Of a stretch of DNA of 64,000 nt, positions 8,444 through 16,590 are shown piece by piece. The stretch lies in the NCBI GenBank assembly GCA_964462325.1, contig CAYWYQ010000002.1:1-64000 (forward strand), given 5' to 3'. Every line of letters starts with the position of its first letter. Position 1 is the first letter of the stretch. Source of the stretch: CAYFMS01 sp964462325 (GTDB lineage Bacteria > Patescibacteriota > Patescibacteriia > UBA9934). The translations under genes and the position numbers were made by a program. The notes beneath the pieces are model-generated. The model worked only from the letters and a program-made list of their open reading frames with translations. It did no database searches and was not told the DNA's origin.

Positions 8444-9367
8444 TCACGCTTTTCCGCTAGAGCCAAGCATTTGTATTTTCTGTCTTACGACTTTTGTCAT
8501 CAATGCTTGCGCAGGTTTTAGTATTTTACGAGGATCAATGACTTCAGGGTTTTCTTGTAAAAATTTACGTACTCCAGCATCAAAGGCTATACGTAAGTCA
8601 CTATCGATGTTCACTTTGCAAATTCCATTTCGTACGGCGGCTTTAAGGGAAGTGTCTGAAACACCTTTCGCATCTGCAATTTTACATCCATAATCCATGC
8701 ATATTTTTTTTATATTTGCGGGTATTCCGGAAGCTCCGTGCAAAACGAGAGGAATGTGCACATTCTTTTGAATTTCTCTCAAACGTTTTTGATCAAGTTT
8801 AGAAGTTCCTTTGAATTTGTATGCGCCATGGCTCGTTCCAATTGCAACCGCTAGAGCATCACAACCGGTACGTTTTACAAAATCAACGGCTTGTTCGGGG
8901 TCTGTGAAGGTTGCGTCCCGCTCTGCGACGCTTACAAAATCTTCTGTACCGGCAATAGATCCAAGTTCTGCTTCAACGGATATTCTTCTTCTATGCGCCA
9001 TTTTTACAATTTGTCTTGTCTTTTTTATATTCTCTTCATAGGGAAGGGAAGATCCGTCAAACATCACGCTTGAATAATAGCCACTCTTTATCGCCTTGGC
9101 GACAAGATCATAATTTTTTCCGTGGTCTAGATGAAAAACGATTGGTATCTGTTCCCGTTTTGCACTGATATGTGTAAGTGCAGCTAGCTCTTCCATGCCA
9201 GCATAGTCTATCGCCCCTTCGCTTGTTGAAATAATAACAGGGGATTTTTCCTCGACGGCGGCTTTAATAATGGCATGGAGTATCTCCATATTATTGATAT
9301 TGAATGCTCCAACAGCGTATCCCCCCCGCTGAGCCTTTTTTAATACTCTGTTTAAATTGACGAGCAT
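8444..9367 (-). CDS. fba: Fructose-bisphosphate aldolase, class II
   Basis: A 307-residue zinc-dependent aldolase that interconverts fructose-1,6-bisphosphate with dihydroxyacetone phosphate and glyceraldehyde-3-phosphate. HLDHG at 79-83 holds the catalytic Asp and the first zinc His; VEAELGSIAGTED (about 131-143), GTSHGAYKF (about 177) and LHGASG (about 208) supply further metal and phosphate-site residues. Length and order of motifs fit the FbaA/GatY/KbaY family; tagatose-bisphosphate specificity cannot be excluded. Its ATG at 9367 follows the stop of the PfkB kinase by one base, so both proteins are likely made together. Confidence 0.92.
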   Translation of the reverse strand: MLVNLNRVLKKAQRGGYAVGAFNINNMEILHAIIKAAVEEKSPVIISTSEGAIDYAGMEELAALTHISAKREQIPIVFHLDHGKNYDLVAKAIKSGYYSSVMFDGSSLPYEENIKKTRQIVKMAHRRRISVEAELGSIAGTEDFVSVAERDATFTDPEQAVDFVKRTGCDALAVAIGTSHGAYKFKGTSKLDQKRLREIQKNVHIPLVLHGASGIPANIKKICMDYGCKIADAKGVSDTSLKAAVRNGICKVNIDSDLRIAFDAGVRKFLQENPEVIDPRKILKPAQALMTKVVRQKIQMLGSSGKA

Positions 9368-9368
9368 A

Positions 9369-10340
9369 TTATAGATCAGTTACCTTATATTTTTTATTAC
9401 TGCGTAATCGTTTTTGTATTTGCGCTGTTGAAAGAAGTCCTGCGGTTGGCCCGATATGTTGTACAACCTCTGAGGCGTTTACACTACCCCAAGCAAGGGC
9501 TGTTTTTTTATCTTTCTTGTGAAGTATCGCACCTAAGAAGCCTGTTAGAAAAGCATCCCCTGCGCCTGTAGCTTCTTTGCGCGCACCTGGAAACATTGGT
9601 GCAAAATCCATATTCTCACCATCAAAACTATATGCTCCTTTTTTTCCATTTGTGATAACCACTATTCCTGGTCCTAATTGCATGAGCTCTACAAGAAGTC
9701 GTTTCATGTTTCCGTTTTTGGTCTTTTTTAATAATTGTTCTGCTTCCAGTTTATTCACAACGAGAATATCTGTGACACGAATGAGTTTATAAATGATATT
9801 CTTCCGCTCTTTTATTTGTAGTGACCCTGGGTTAAAAATCAATCTCGTTTTAGATTTTTCAACATGTTTTACTAAACGTTCAAACATTTTTTCATACCCT
9901 TCTCCGAGTTCAGAAAGATGAATCCATTTCGAGGTAGGAATTGTTCTTGGAAGCTTAAACTCGATATCGCTGTGCGAGGCTAGTTGCGTTGATTCGCCCT
10001 TGTAATTGAGTACGGCAGAAAAGCTACTTTTCTTTCCTTTTTTAGATGAAATATATTGCGTACCTACCCCCAGTTTTTTTAAATAGCTAAGTGCCTGCTC
10101 GTAAATACTGTCTTGCCCCATGACAGAATAAACTGCAGACGTCTTCTTCATTTTTTTTATACCAATGGCAACATTGGGAGCACTACCGGCGATCTGTGTA
10201 TCTGTTTCTTCGACGGGAATCTTTTTCCCATGTGCAATGCAAAGTTCGCAGGTAAGGCGATCGGCTCTGCAAAGTACACTTGCATTTGGGATTTTTATAA
10301 AAGCATCTAATTTGATATCTCCTATTGTGAATACATCCAT
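9369..10340 (-). CDS. PfkB-family carbohydrate kinase (upstream of aldolase)
   Basis: A 323-residue ribokinase-fold kinase with an N-terminal GSAPNVAIGIKKM substrate motif (about 52-64) and a C-terminal ATGAGDAFLTGF motif (about 255-266). It is the first gene of a minus-strand set and is coupled to fba by a TAATATG junction. Being joined to aldolase makes a 6-phosphofructokinase-like step the simplest hypothesis. It is distinct from the second PfkB kinase at 6684-7655: the two share the fold but differ in most positions. Substrate remains inferred from context only. Confidence 0.85.
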   Translation of the reverse strand: MDVFTIGDIKLDAFIKIPNASVLCRADRLTCELCIAHGKKIPVEETDTQIAGSAPNVAIGIKKMKKTSAVYSVMGQDSIYEQALSYLKKLGVGTQYISSKKGKKSSFSAVLNYKGESTQLASHSDIEFKLPRTIPTSKWIHLSELGEGYEKMFERLVKHVEKSKTRLIFNPGSLQIKERKNIIYKLIRVTDILVVNKLEAEQLLKKTKNGNMKRLLVELMQLGPGIVVITNGKKGAYSFDGENMDFAPMFPGARKEATGAGDAFLTGFLGAILHKKDKKTALAWGSVNASEVVQHIGPTAGLLSTAQIQKRLRSNKKYKVTDL

Positions 10341-10398
10341 ATGAATGCATTATAGCGTATTCAAAAAAAACCTACGATATTCAGATTGATATTCTTCA

Positions 10399-10950
10399 CT
10401 ATTTCTCACGCATATCCGAAAAGGGGCTCATTGCTGATTGCTTTATACGATATTCAAAAATCTTCAAAATGCCTTGTTTTTCAAAAATATATTCCGGTGT
10501 TTGGTGAGGGAGCGGCCATGCTTCAACGAGTATCCTCGCATCTGGTTTTAACTCCTTCTGAAATTTCTTTTGAAGACGAGCATAGGCCTTGTCGAGCAAA
10601 AAAGTAATAACAATATCGGCATTTGAAATATCTTTCTTGAATAGATTGCCGTATCGCAAGGATACATTTTTATACTGACCAATATATTTTCTTGCAATAC
10701 TCCAAAGGAAAGGAGCTAGAGAAAGCTCAATGCCTATGAGTTTGGCTTCAGGTAGCTGTTTAGATAGAGCAAATAAAATACGACCATCTCCTGACCCTAA
10801 ATCGTAAATTGTTAAACCGTCCGCGTCTTCGAGTGCTGTTTTAAGAAGTGCGATCTCTCCCTTACGTGTTGGAAGCCAAGGGGCAGCTGAAAGTCCTGCA
10901 ACTCCAGCTGTACCAAGCACGAGAACAACAATGACCCAAAATAAAATCAT
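10399..10950 (-). CDS. Membrane-anchored SAM-dependent methyltransferase
   Basis: A 183-residue class I methyltransferase. The start chosen is the ATG at 10950, which overlaps the upstream pseudouridine synthase stop as ATGA; the longer reading frame would run inside that gene. The N-terminus is a transmembrane helix (ILFWVIVVLVLGTAGVAGL), followed by a SAM-binding motif I YDLGSGDGRILF (about 46-57) and an acidic IGIELS (motif II, about 72). The segment DIVITFLLDKAY corresponds to motif IV. Such helix-anchored small methyltransferases are common in CPR-type genomes. The substrate is unknown. Confidence 0.8.
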   Translation of the reverse strand: MILFWVIVVLVLGTAGVAGLSAAPWLPTRKGEIALLKTALEDADGLTIYDLGSGDGRILFALSKQLPEAKLIGIELSLAPFLWSIARKYIGQYKNVSLRYGNLFKKDISNADIVITFLLDKAYARLQKKFQKELKPDARILVEAWPLPHQTPEYIFEKQGILKIFEYRIKQSAMSPFSDMREK

Positions 10951-11636
10951 ACATGTTCCATTAACCCGCGTCTCTCTTTCTTCGTAAGAGGTCTCCAATT
11001 TCCAGGTCCAAGTGTTCCAAGTTTTACATTCATGATTCGAACACGCTTGAGTGATTTTACTTCATAGCCAAGCGCTTTACACATACGGCGAATTTGTCGA
11101 TTTTTTCCTTCTGTGATCGTGAGTCTAAAACGTGTATTCGATTCTTTTTTAAAATTTGCTGGTTTTGTGATGTATCCATCATCTAGTTCAACGCCAGATT
11201 TCATCGCTGCATAAAAGCTGCGAGTATAAAGCTTGTCGACGGTTACGACATATTCCTTTTCATGATTTGTCTCAGGCCTTGCAATGGTATTTGCAAGGTC
11301 ACCATCATCCGTAAGAATCATAAGTCCCGAAGAAGCGACATCTAATCTTCCGATATAAAAAACACGTTCCGGTACATCTACATAATCGAATATGGTGTTA
11401 TTCGCTTCAGGATCCGCTGTTGATATGACGCCCTTTGGTTTATTGAAGGCAAGGTAAACACGTTTTTCTGCTGGAATAATAGAAGCTCCATCTATGGTGA
11501 CATGATCTCCTGTCTTTACCGTGTCACCGAGTCCTGCGGTATTTCCATTGATTTTCACTTCTCCTTTTTCAATGAGTATATCGGCTTTTCTTCGCGAACA
11601 ATAGCCGGCATTTGCAAGGTATTTATTGATTCTCAT
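10947..11636 (-). CDS. rRNA pseudouridine synthase (RsuA/RluB/E/F family)
   Basis: A 229-residue enzyme from the ATG at 11636 (MRINKYLANAGYCSRRKAD). An S4 RNA-binding domain covers residues 1-60. The catalytic motif YIGRLDVASSGLMILTDDG (about 95-113) contains the Asp nucleophile, and ENRQIRRMC-like GKNRQIRRMCKALGY (about 177-191) is the conserved C-terminal signature. It isomerises a specific uridine in rRNA; RluB-like specificity in 23S helix 80/93 is most common for this form, but this cannot be proved here. It overlaps the methyltransferase gene by 4 bases. Longer in-frame starts lie upstream of a plausible ribosome start and are rejected. Confidence 0.88.
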   Translation of the reverse strand: MRINKYLANAGYCSRRKADILIEKGEVKINGNTAGLGDTVKTGDHVTIDGASIIPAEKRVYLAFNKPKGVISTADPEANNTIFDYVDVPERVFYIGRLDVASSGLMILTDDGDLANTIARPETNHEKEYVVTVDKLYTRSFYAAMKSGVELDDGYITKPANFKKESNTRFRLTITEGKNRQIRRMCKALGYEVKSLKRVRIMNVKLGTLGPGNWRPLTKKERRGLMEHV

Positions 11637-11678
11637 ATGACGGGAGTTTAACATACTCGTCGAAACCCTGCTACAATT

Positions 11679-12593
11679 ATGATAGAAATTAACGATAGTA
11701 TGGAAGTGATCAAGAATGAAAACGAATCTAGTACGGTAGCTGCCTCGCCGGAGTTTCAAAATCGGCCGCAGGGAGATCAGTCAGAAATGCGAATGCATCA
11801 TTATGAATATGATCACCTAGCCGAAGAATTAAGAAATGAAGTCGTGCGTTCAGGGATGAAGGAATTTAGAGATATACTCAAGGGGATTGATGATTATACG
11901 GTTTTTGCGAGTACCTCTTTATTTTTGATAGGAGATAAATACAATGAGCCAGAATTGAAAACTGCGCCGGGAGATCTTGATGTGAATGTTGATTCTAAAG
12001 AGTCATTTTATAAAATACATAAACGACTATCTGGCCATGAACATGTTCAGATTGAAATACCCGAGGGGAATGATCAGGAAAGTCCATTCCTAAAATCTGC
12101 ATTAGACGGGGCGATGATTCTACGCGGGTTTATAACATTGAAATGTGATGGCGGTGAAACAGAGTACCCCTCTGAGATATTCCAAGGCTCTAGCATTGTT
12201 CCGGCAGATGCAGAGTTCAAAACAAATATTTCTGGTTTGAATACATTGACACTCGAAGGTTTAAAGATACAATATGCCAAAAATCTTGATATAGAGAAGC
12301 GCGTAGATCGTACGGTACGAGAAATAGAAGAGGCATTATATTCGCAGGAAAGTGACATTAAAGAATCGCAAGCGAGAATGAATATTGTTGCAGAAGAATT
12401 AGATATTTCCGTTACGGAATTAATGGATTTATTTGCTTTACGCGCGCATTATGTCGAAAGAGAAGAGGGAACAGAAAGTCCAATATACAGAAAAAAGGTT
12501 GAAGGAGTGTTAAGCGGGCTGAAAACGAAGATAAAAAAGAGAAGAGAGAATTTGGAATTATTACAAAAAATGACGGGAATTGAAGAAGATTAG
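11679..12593 (+). CDS. Hypothetical protein with nucleotidyltransferase-like GDLDV motif
   Basis: A 304-residue soluble, very acidic protein. The central segment TSLFLIGDKY...APGDLDVNVDS (about 75-108) looks like a minimal nucleotidyltransferase pattern (an S/T-rich strand followed by a GDxDxxV acidic pair). It is followed by LEGLKIQYAKNLDIEKRVDRT, which resembles the C-terminal region of AbiEii/MNT-type proteins where Lys and Asp/Glu line the active site. The C-terminal third is helical and highly charged. The gene is divergent from the pseudouridine synthase, 42 bases away. The assignment to a nucleotidyltransferase fold is tentative; function unknown. Confidence 0.65.
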   Translation: MIEINDSMEVIKNENESSTVAASPEFQNRPQGDQSEMRMHHYEYDHLAEELRNEVVRSGMKEFRDILKGIDDYTVFASTSLFLIGDKYNEPELKTAPGDLDVNVDSKESFYKIHKRLSGHEHVQIEIPEGNDQESPFLKSALDGAMILRGFITLKCDGGETEYPSEIFQGSSIVPADAEFKTNISGLNTLTLEGLKIQYAKNLDIEKRVDRTVREIEEALYSQESDIKESQARMNIVAEELDISVTELMDLFALRAHYVEREEGTESPIYRKKVEGVLSGLKTKIKKRRENLELLQKMTGIEED

Positions 12594-12673
12594 GAGTGGG
12601 TGAATTAGGCCCTTATATTAACAAAAAGATACTTCTTTGGTAAAAATAAGCTCACAATTTTGGAGGATTGGTA

Positions 12674-12892
12674 ATGCTTTTTTTGTTGAAAGGTGGCTAT
12701 ACGGTGCCTCGCTCAAGCTTGAAAAAACGTAAAGGCGTAACATTGCAGGTGCAGGGTACTGGTTCTATTGAATTCATCCCCGAATCCGAAGAAGGAGATG
12801 TAATTGTAGGACACTCGGCAGATAATCCGAATCATAAGTACTGTGTACACTTCGATGAAAATGACATTGCAACAGAAGTCACTCGTATGTGA
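12674..12892 (+). CDS. Small conserved-looking protein, 72 residues
   Basis: Starts at the ATG at 12674, seven bases after a GGAGG ribosome-binding site (12662-12666); an upstream in-frame TTG at 12668 is less likely. The protein has no membrane segment. It contains LKKRKG, then a run of beta-prone residues and DVIVGHSADNPNHKYCVHF. I do not recognise it. It is followed by a terminator that it shares with the convergent transketolase operon. Confidence 0.7.
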   Translation: MLFLLKGGYTVPRSSLKKRKGVTLQVQGTGSIEFIPESEEGDVIVGHSADNPNHKYCVHFDENDIATEVTRM

Positions 12893-12905
12893 TCTTGATG
12901 CAGTG

Positions 12906-12939
12906 AAACCCTTCTGAACGCAGAGGGGTTTTTATTTTG
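12906..12939. terminator. Bidirectional terminator
   Basis: The stem AAACCCTTCTG/CAGAGGGGTTT (one mismatch) with loop AACG and a T-rich tail separates the 72-residue gene from the convergent transketolase genes. Confidence 0.75.
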
Positions 12940-13927
12940 CGCGTTTTTGTTTTATAACCTGCTTCGTTGCTTTTATAATAGCAGGAGCTGTTAACTGAAA
13001 GTGTTCTAATAATTCATTTGGTTCACCAGATTCCCCAAATCTATCTTGCATGCCTATGCGATGAATAGGAACAGGGTAATGTTCTGAAGTAAGTTCGCAA
13101 ACAGCGGAACCCATTCCAGCTGCCACTTGAGCTTCCTCTACCGTTACGATGCATTCGCAGTCCTTCGCCGCTTGTAAAATAGTCGTTTCATCCATCGGTT
13201 TTAAAGATGCATTATTAATCACCCGCGCTTCAATGCCGAGTTTAGATAACTCTTCTGCTGCAAGAAGGCATTCATACAGGAGGGGGCCGCAGCCGATAAT
13301 GGCGACATCATTTCCATTTCTGAATATCTGAGCTTTACCTACTTCAAATGGAGTCGATTCCGTTGTAAATACGGGACTTTTTTCTCGAGCAAATCGAATA
13401 TAAACAGGGCCATCAATTTTTGCAGCTTCAATTGTAGCTTTTCGTGTTTCAATAGCATCGCATGGAATAAAGACTTTCATTTCAGGGAGTACGCGCATAA
13501 GGGCAATATCTTCTAGCATCTGATGTGTTGCTCCGTCCGGACCGACTGAAACACCGGCATGCGCACCAACAATTTTAAGATTTGTTTTTTGTAGGCATCC
13601 TGTTGTACGAATCTGTTCCCAATTTCTTCCAGGAGAGAAACAAGCATAACTTGAAATGAACACGGTTTTTCCGGCTAATGCCATTCCGGCTCCTACGGCT
13701 GCCATAGATTGTTCTGCGACGCCAAATTGTACAAATCGATTTGGAAATTGTTTTTTGAATTCGGTACTTCGTGTTGAGTCCGTTAAATCAGCGCAAATAA
13801 CATAGATATTAGGATCATTTTTTCCCGCAAGAACAATGCCTTCACCGTATCCATCACGGGTGGGGATTTGCTTCAACATGTCTTTATTTCTCCAACCTTT
13901 ATTTAATTTTGGATTTGGATATTTCAT
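12932..13927 (-). CDS. Transketolase, C-terminal subunit
   Basis: A 331-residue protein covering the pyrimidine-binding and C-terminal domains of transketolase. Visible segments are VICADLTDSTRSTEFKKQFP, RFVQFGVAEQSMAAVGAGMA (the catalytic Glu of the PYR domain lies in GVAEQ), HAGVSVGPDGATHQMLEDIALMR, and VTVEEAQVAAGMGSAV near the C-terminus. It needs the partner subunit to bind thiamine diphosphate. Splitting of transketolase into two genes is common in archaea and CPR bacteria. The ATG at 13927 follows the partner stop by one base; a GTG at 13936 is possible. Confidence 0.92.
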   Translation of the reverse strand: MKYPNPKLNKGWRNKDMLKQIPTRDGYGEGIVLAGKNDPNIYVICADLTDSTRSTEFKKQFPNRFVQFGVAEQSMAAVGAGMALAGKTVFISSYACFSPGRNWEQIRTTGCLQKTNLKIVGAHAGVSVGPDGATHQMLEDIALMRVLPEMKVFIPCDAIETRKATIEAAKIDGPVYIRFAREKSPVFTTESTPFEVGKAQIFRNGNDVAIIGCGPLLYECLLAAEELSKLGIEARVINNASLKPMDETTILQAAKDCECIVTVEEAQVAAGMGSAVCELTSEHYPVPIHRIGMQDRFGESGEPNELLEHFQLTAPAIIKATKQVIKQKRAK

Positions 13928-13928
13928 A

Positions 13929-14834
13929 CTATTCACATTCTGAAGTTATGCATCCGCCGAGTGTTCGCAGATCCTTTAGTGCTTCTTTCAATTGATCTTC
14001 ATGCTTCACTTCATCCTCGGGTCCTTTTCCGGGAGGAGCACCATGCCACGTGTAATCACCCTCCATGAAATCGACTCCCTTTCCAGGAATAGTGTGTGCA
14101 ATAATAACAACGGGCTTTTCCCAAACACTTTTTGCATAATTGCATGCATCGATAAATTCACGAATATTATGACCATCAATTTCCACAACCTCGAAATTAA
14201 AACTTTGGAATTTCTCTCGCAATGGTTCAAGGGGCATGACATCTTCGGTGTATCCATCAATTTGAATATTATTTCTATCGATAATCCATGTCAGATTATG
14301 AAGATGATGTTTCCCAGCAAACATGGCAGCCTCCCAAGTAATTCCTGCTTCTAGTTCTCCGTCGGACATGATGCAATAGACATGCCAAGGCTTACCTTCT
14401 TGTTTTCCAATATAGGCCATACCCGCAGCCTGTGGCGACCCATCACCGAGTGGTCCCGATGTATTTTCGAGTCCCTTCATATGTGTGATTTCTGGATGAC
14501 CCTGTAAAGGAGATCCAAGTTTACGCAGGGTACTCAATGTCTTTTTTGGAAAGTATCCAGCATGCGCCATTGCAACATAACGAATAGGAACAACATGTCC
14601 GCAAGAAAGTAGTAGCCGATCCCGCTCTTCCCATTCCGGTTTTTTTGGATCATGGTAAAGAATGTGTCCGTAGAGTGTTGCGAATATATCAGCAAGTCCA
14701 AGCGGACCAGCAGAATGGCCGCTTTTTGCCTCTGTGAGCATTTTGAGCAAATCTTGACGCATATTATTTGCACTCTTTTCAAGCTCAAGAAGTTTTTGTT
14801 CGGTCAGGGTAGGGATGGATCGAATATCTGGCAT
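13929..14834 (-). CDS. Transketolase, N-terminal subunit
   Basis: A 301-residue protein with the thiamine-diphosphate-binding domain. HSAGPLGLADIFATLY, GHPEITHMKGLENTSGPLGDGSPQAAGMA and the ThDP motif SDGELEAGITWEAAMFAGKHHLHNLTWIIDRNNIQ (GDGxx...NN) are all present, including the His residues that contact the cofactor. Together with the next gene it forms a complete transketolase, moving two-carbon units between sugar phosphates in the non-oxidative pentose phosphate pathway. Rpe and RpiB for the same pathway lie at 18.1-19.2 kb. The leader contains a TATAAT-like -10 about 10 bases upstream. Confidence 0.92.
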   Translation of the reverse strand: MPDIRSIPTLTEQKLLELEKSANNMRQDLLKMLTEAKSGHSAGPLGLADIFATLYGHILYHDPKKPEWEERDRLLLSCGHVVPIRYVAMAHAGYFPKKTLSTLRKLGSPLQGHPEITHMKGLENTSGPLGDGSPQAAGMAYIGKQEGKPWHVYCIMSDGELEAGITWEAAMFAGKHHLHNLTWIIDRNNIQIDGYTEDVMPLEPLREKFQSFNFEVVEIDGHNIREFIDACNYAKSVWEKPVVIIAHTIPGKGVDFMEGDYTWHGAPPGKGPEDEVKHEDQLKEALKDLRTLGGCITSECE

Positions 14835-14924
14835 ATGTACGTATTATAACCCAATGACCGTACAAGGAAGAAATGCTATAATTGACACTGTATGCAGTAC
14901 CATCAAGAGAGCATTGGAGCTTCA

Positions 14925-15112
14925 TGCCCGAGCAAGATGAGAGGGAGCATAAGCTCAATTCTTCACAGAGATTATTTGAGCTGACAAAGCATTGAAAAGA
15001 TGAGGTTGGCTTGAGGGCTGTTGCTGGCTTTGTCTTGGATTTGAATAAAGAAGAGTTTCGGTCATTACTGCAGGATATGGAGCCGCTACATAGAGCTGAA
15101 ATGCTATTTAAT
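14925..15112 (+). pseudogene. Possible gene remnant interrupted by TGA
   Basis: Between the transketolase and TrmB genes the plus strand reads MPEQDEREHKLNSSQRLF, then LTKH, a TGA, and continues in frame with KDEVGLRAVAGFVLDLNKEEF and EPLHRAEMLFNLC until it runs into the 3' end of the convergent regulator. Composition is that of a helical soluble protein. It has no clear ribosome-binding site. I read it as a decayed fragment cut at a rearrangement junction; it may also be chance. Confidence 0.3.
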
Positions 15113-15520
15113 TTGTGCCGATTTTGCGCGCAGTGTTTCTTGAATTGCTGTTTCCGCCCCCTCAAGCCCTAAAAAGGCTTGTACGCTAGGAAGGGTACTC
15201 TGGCTTTTATAGATATCGATAATACCAGGTAAAATAGCGCCTAAACTTTGTTTTGTAATTTTTAAGGCCGCTTCCTGTTTATTGTAAACATTCCATATAT
15301 TCGATGGATCTTGCGCCTCAAATGCCGTTTGCTTTCCTTCTGTGGCTAATATTAGCCATTTTTCTTGTAAGGACTGTAAAATATGGTATAAATTAGCCCT
15401 TTTTATAGACGTTTCATTCAATAAATCACGTACAATAGAACGCCCTTTTCGCAATAATAACTCATATATTTCTACTTCATGGTCATTTAAACCCAACTCT
15501 TTTAGTAGTGGAAATTGCAT
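15104..15520 (-). CDS. TrmB-family transcriptional regulator, truncated
   Basis: A 138-residue protein. Residues 1-70 form a winged-helix domain typical of TrmB regulators (LGLNDHEVEIYELLLRKG, RANLYHILQSLQEKWLI). Then comes a coiled-coil stretch, and the protein stops just after VQAFLGLEGAETAIQETLRAK, which corresponds to the start of the TrmB effector domain. Usual TrmB proteins run to about 250 residues or more, so the C-terminal half is missing. It could be a DNA-binding-only form or a remnant made by the rearrangement that placed a foreign fragment directly after it. A palindrome upstream (15577-15593) is a plausible autoregulatory site. Confidence 0.7.
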   Translation of the reverse strand: MQFPLLKELGLNDHEVEIYELLLRKGRSIVRDLLNETSIKRANLYHILQSLQEKWLILATEGKQTAFEAQDPSNIWNVYNKQEAALKITKQSLGAILPGIIDIYKSQSTLPSVQAFLGLEGAETAIQETLRAKSAQIK

Positions 15521-15576
15521 AATAGTGATCGATTTCTACTTATTTTCAATTAAAAACTGACAAAATACTCATATTT

Positions 15577-15593
15577 ATATTAGCTAATATTAG
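15577..15593. promoter_or_regulatory. Candidate operator of the TrmB-like gene
   Basis: The perfect palindrome ATATTAGCTAATAT (15577-15590) overlaps a second one, CTAATATTAG. On the minus strand these fill the spacer after a TTGACT -35-like box about 60-80 bases before the regulator ATG. A related palindrome, GGCTAATATTAGCC, occurs inside the gene at about 15343-15356. The position fits repression of its own promoter. Confidence 0.45.
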
Positions 15594-15758
15594 TCAAAAT
15601 ATGCCAGAAAACACTTGATAGAACTTGTCAATTATGTTAATGAGTAGCTATCGAGGATGAAGAACCGAAACGGAAGAAATACAAGACAGAATATTACAAC
15701 AATTTGAGAGAGCTCAAGTTCCTGGGTAAAAGGAACATATAAAGTATAACACTTTATG

Positions 15759-15807
15759 AAAGCGCATATGCTGATCTCCCCACTAGAAATCAATATATGC
15801 GCTTTTT
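15759..15807. terminator. Terminator-like hairpin
   Basis: The stem AAAGCGCATAT (15759-15769) pairs with ATATGCGCTTT (15795-15805) and is followed by T residues. No intact gene precedes it on the plus strand, so it may end a small RNA or a lost gene. Confidence 0.5.
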
Positions 15808-15837
15808 CTACGGAAAAAGTACTACGACGTAACAGAT

Positions 15838-16588
15838 TTACTTATATGGAATGTCCGAGACGCAAGTCTGAGAGAGATGACGTTCTATGTAGAGAAACTG
15901 TTTTCTCAAACCCTTCATTCTACTAATAATGAAGCGTTGGTCTTCAAAGGAATACATTAATCGCCTTCGGGCAAGGGAAACAACGGAATGACTCCCAATG
16001 TCTATGAGAGGCATTGTGGTAAAGAGTGCATCCTTCTTCGACTCCCTTCTAGGTCGAGTCAAGGAGGAATCAGTCCTTACCACGGCAATCGAGGAATAGC
16101 AAAGAGGTGGTGACACCTGCTGGGCCAAGGATGAACATTCACAATTGAATATTCATTAACGAAAGTTACCCGTTTTTGCTTTGCAAAAATGAGAGAGACT
16201 TCTAGTTTCAACCGAATATACACCCTTCATTCCGCTGCGACCATTTGGCCGATCAGCGGGTCAATGAACGTATATTGCAGGTGTCACCGGAGGGAGGGTA
16301 ACTTTCCTTGCCCATTCTGCTCACGATGCGGACAAGGTTCAACCTTCTCCAAATTGAAGTACCGACTAAACCGCTCTGCGGTATAAGTCGGACTTCTCAA
16401 AGAATCGCAGATTTCTCGCGAGCAAAATGGGCAAATAACTTCCTATATATGGCAGTGCGTCAAGGTTAAACCTTGTATGTAATACGGAAAGGTTGAACCT
16501 TTTCCGAATCGAAGTACCGACTGAATCAGTCAAGCTGATTGAAGTCGGACTTCTCATGTCGAACTTGCTGAGAATCGCAGATAATTTT
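15838..16588. other. Gene-free, hairpin-rich region; possible structured RNA
   Basis: No convincing coding sequence is visible over 750 bases. Instead there are many complementary segments: CTTCATT/AATGAAG near 15920, GCC-TTCG-GGC near 15965, GGTGACACCTGC (16108) with GCAGGTGTCACC (16278), AAAGTTACCC (16163) with GGGTAACTTT (16295), AATATAC with GTATATT, and CCGCTG with CAGCGG (about 16230-16258). The first two long pairings cross each other, as in a pseudoknot or two alternative folds. Two copies of a nested stem (GAAGTACCGACT ... AGTCGGACTTC) lie at about 16352-16398 and 16512-16555. The apex sequences of these copies differ but each stays self-complementary. Three short AAGGTTNAACCTT palindromes are interspersed. 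Confidence 0.4.
16352..16555. repeat. Two copies of a nested palindrome (GAAGTACCGACT stem)
   Basis: Both copies have the outer arms GAAGTACCGACT and AGTCGGACTTC with one bulged A. Copy 1 has the inner hairpin ACCGC-TCT-GCGGT; copy 2 has AATCAG-TCAAG-CTGATT. The outer stem is conserved while the inner stem changed on both sides, which points to selection for pairing. A looser relative (GAGGTTCCGACT ... AGGTCCGACCTC) lies at about 39992-40031. Confidence 0.6.
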
Positions 16589-16590
16589 CT

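Noticed and set aside
12074..12358. 94-codon minus-strand ORF inside the 304-residue gene
   Set aside because: It is a shadow of the plus-strand gene, with no ribosome-binding site.
15838..16128. 96-codon minus-strand ORF
   Set aside because: Composition is not protein-like and the region is full of inverted repeats; better explained as structured non-coding sequence.
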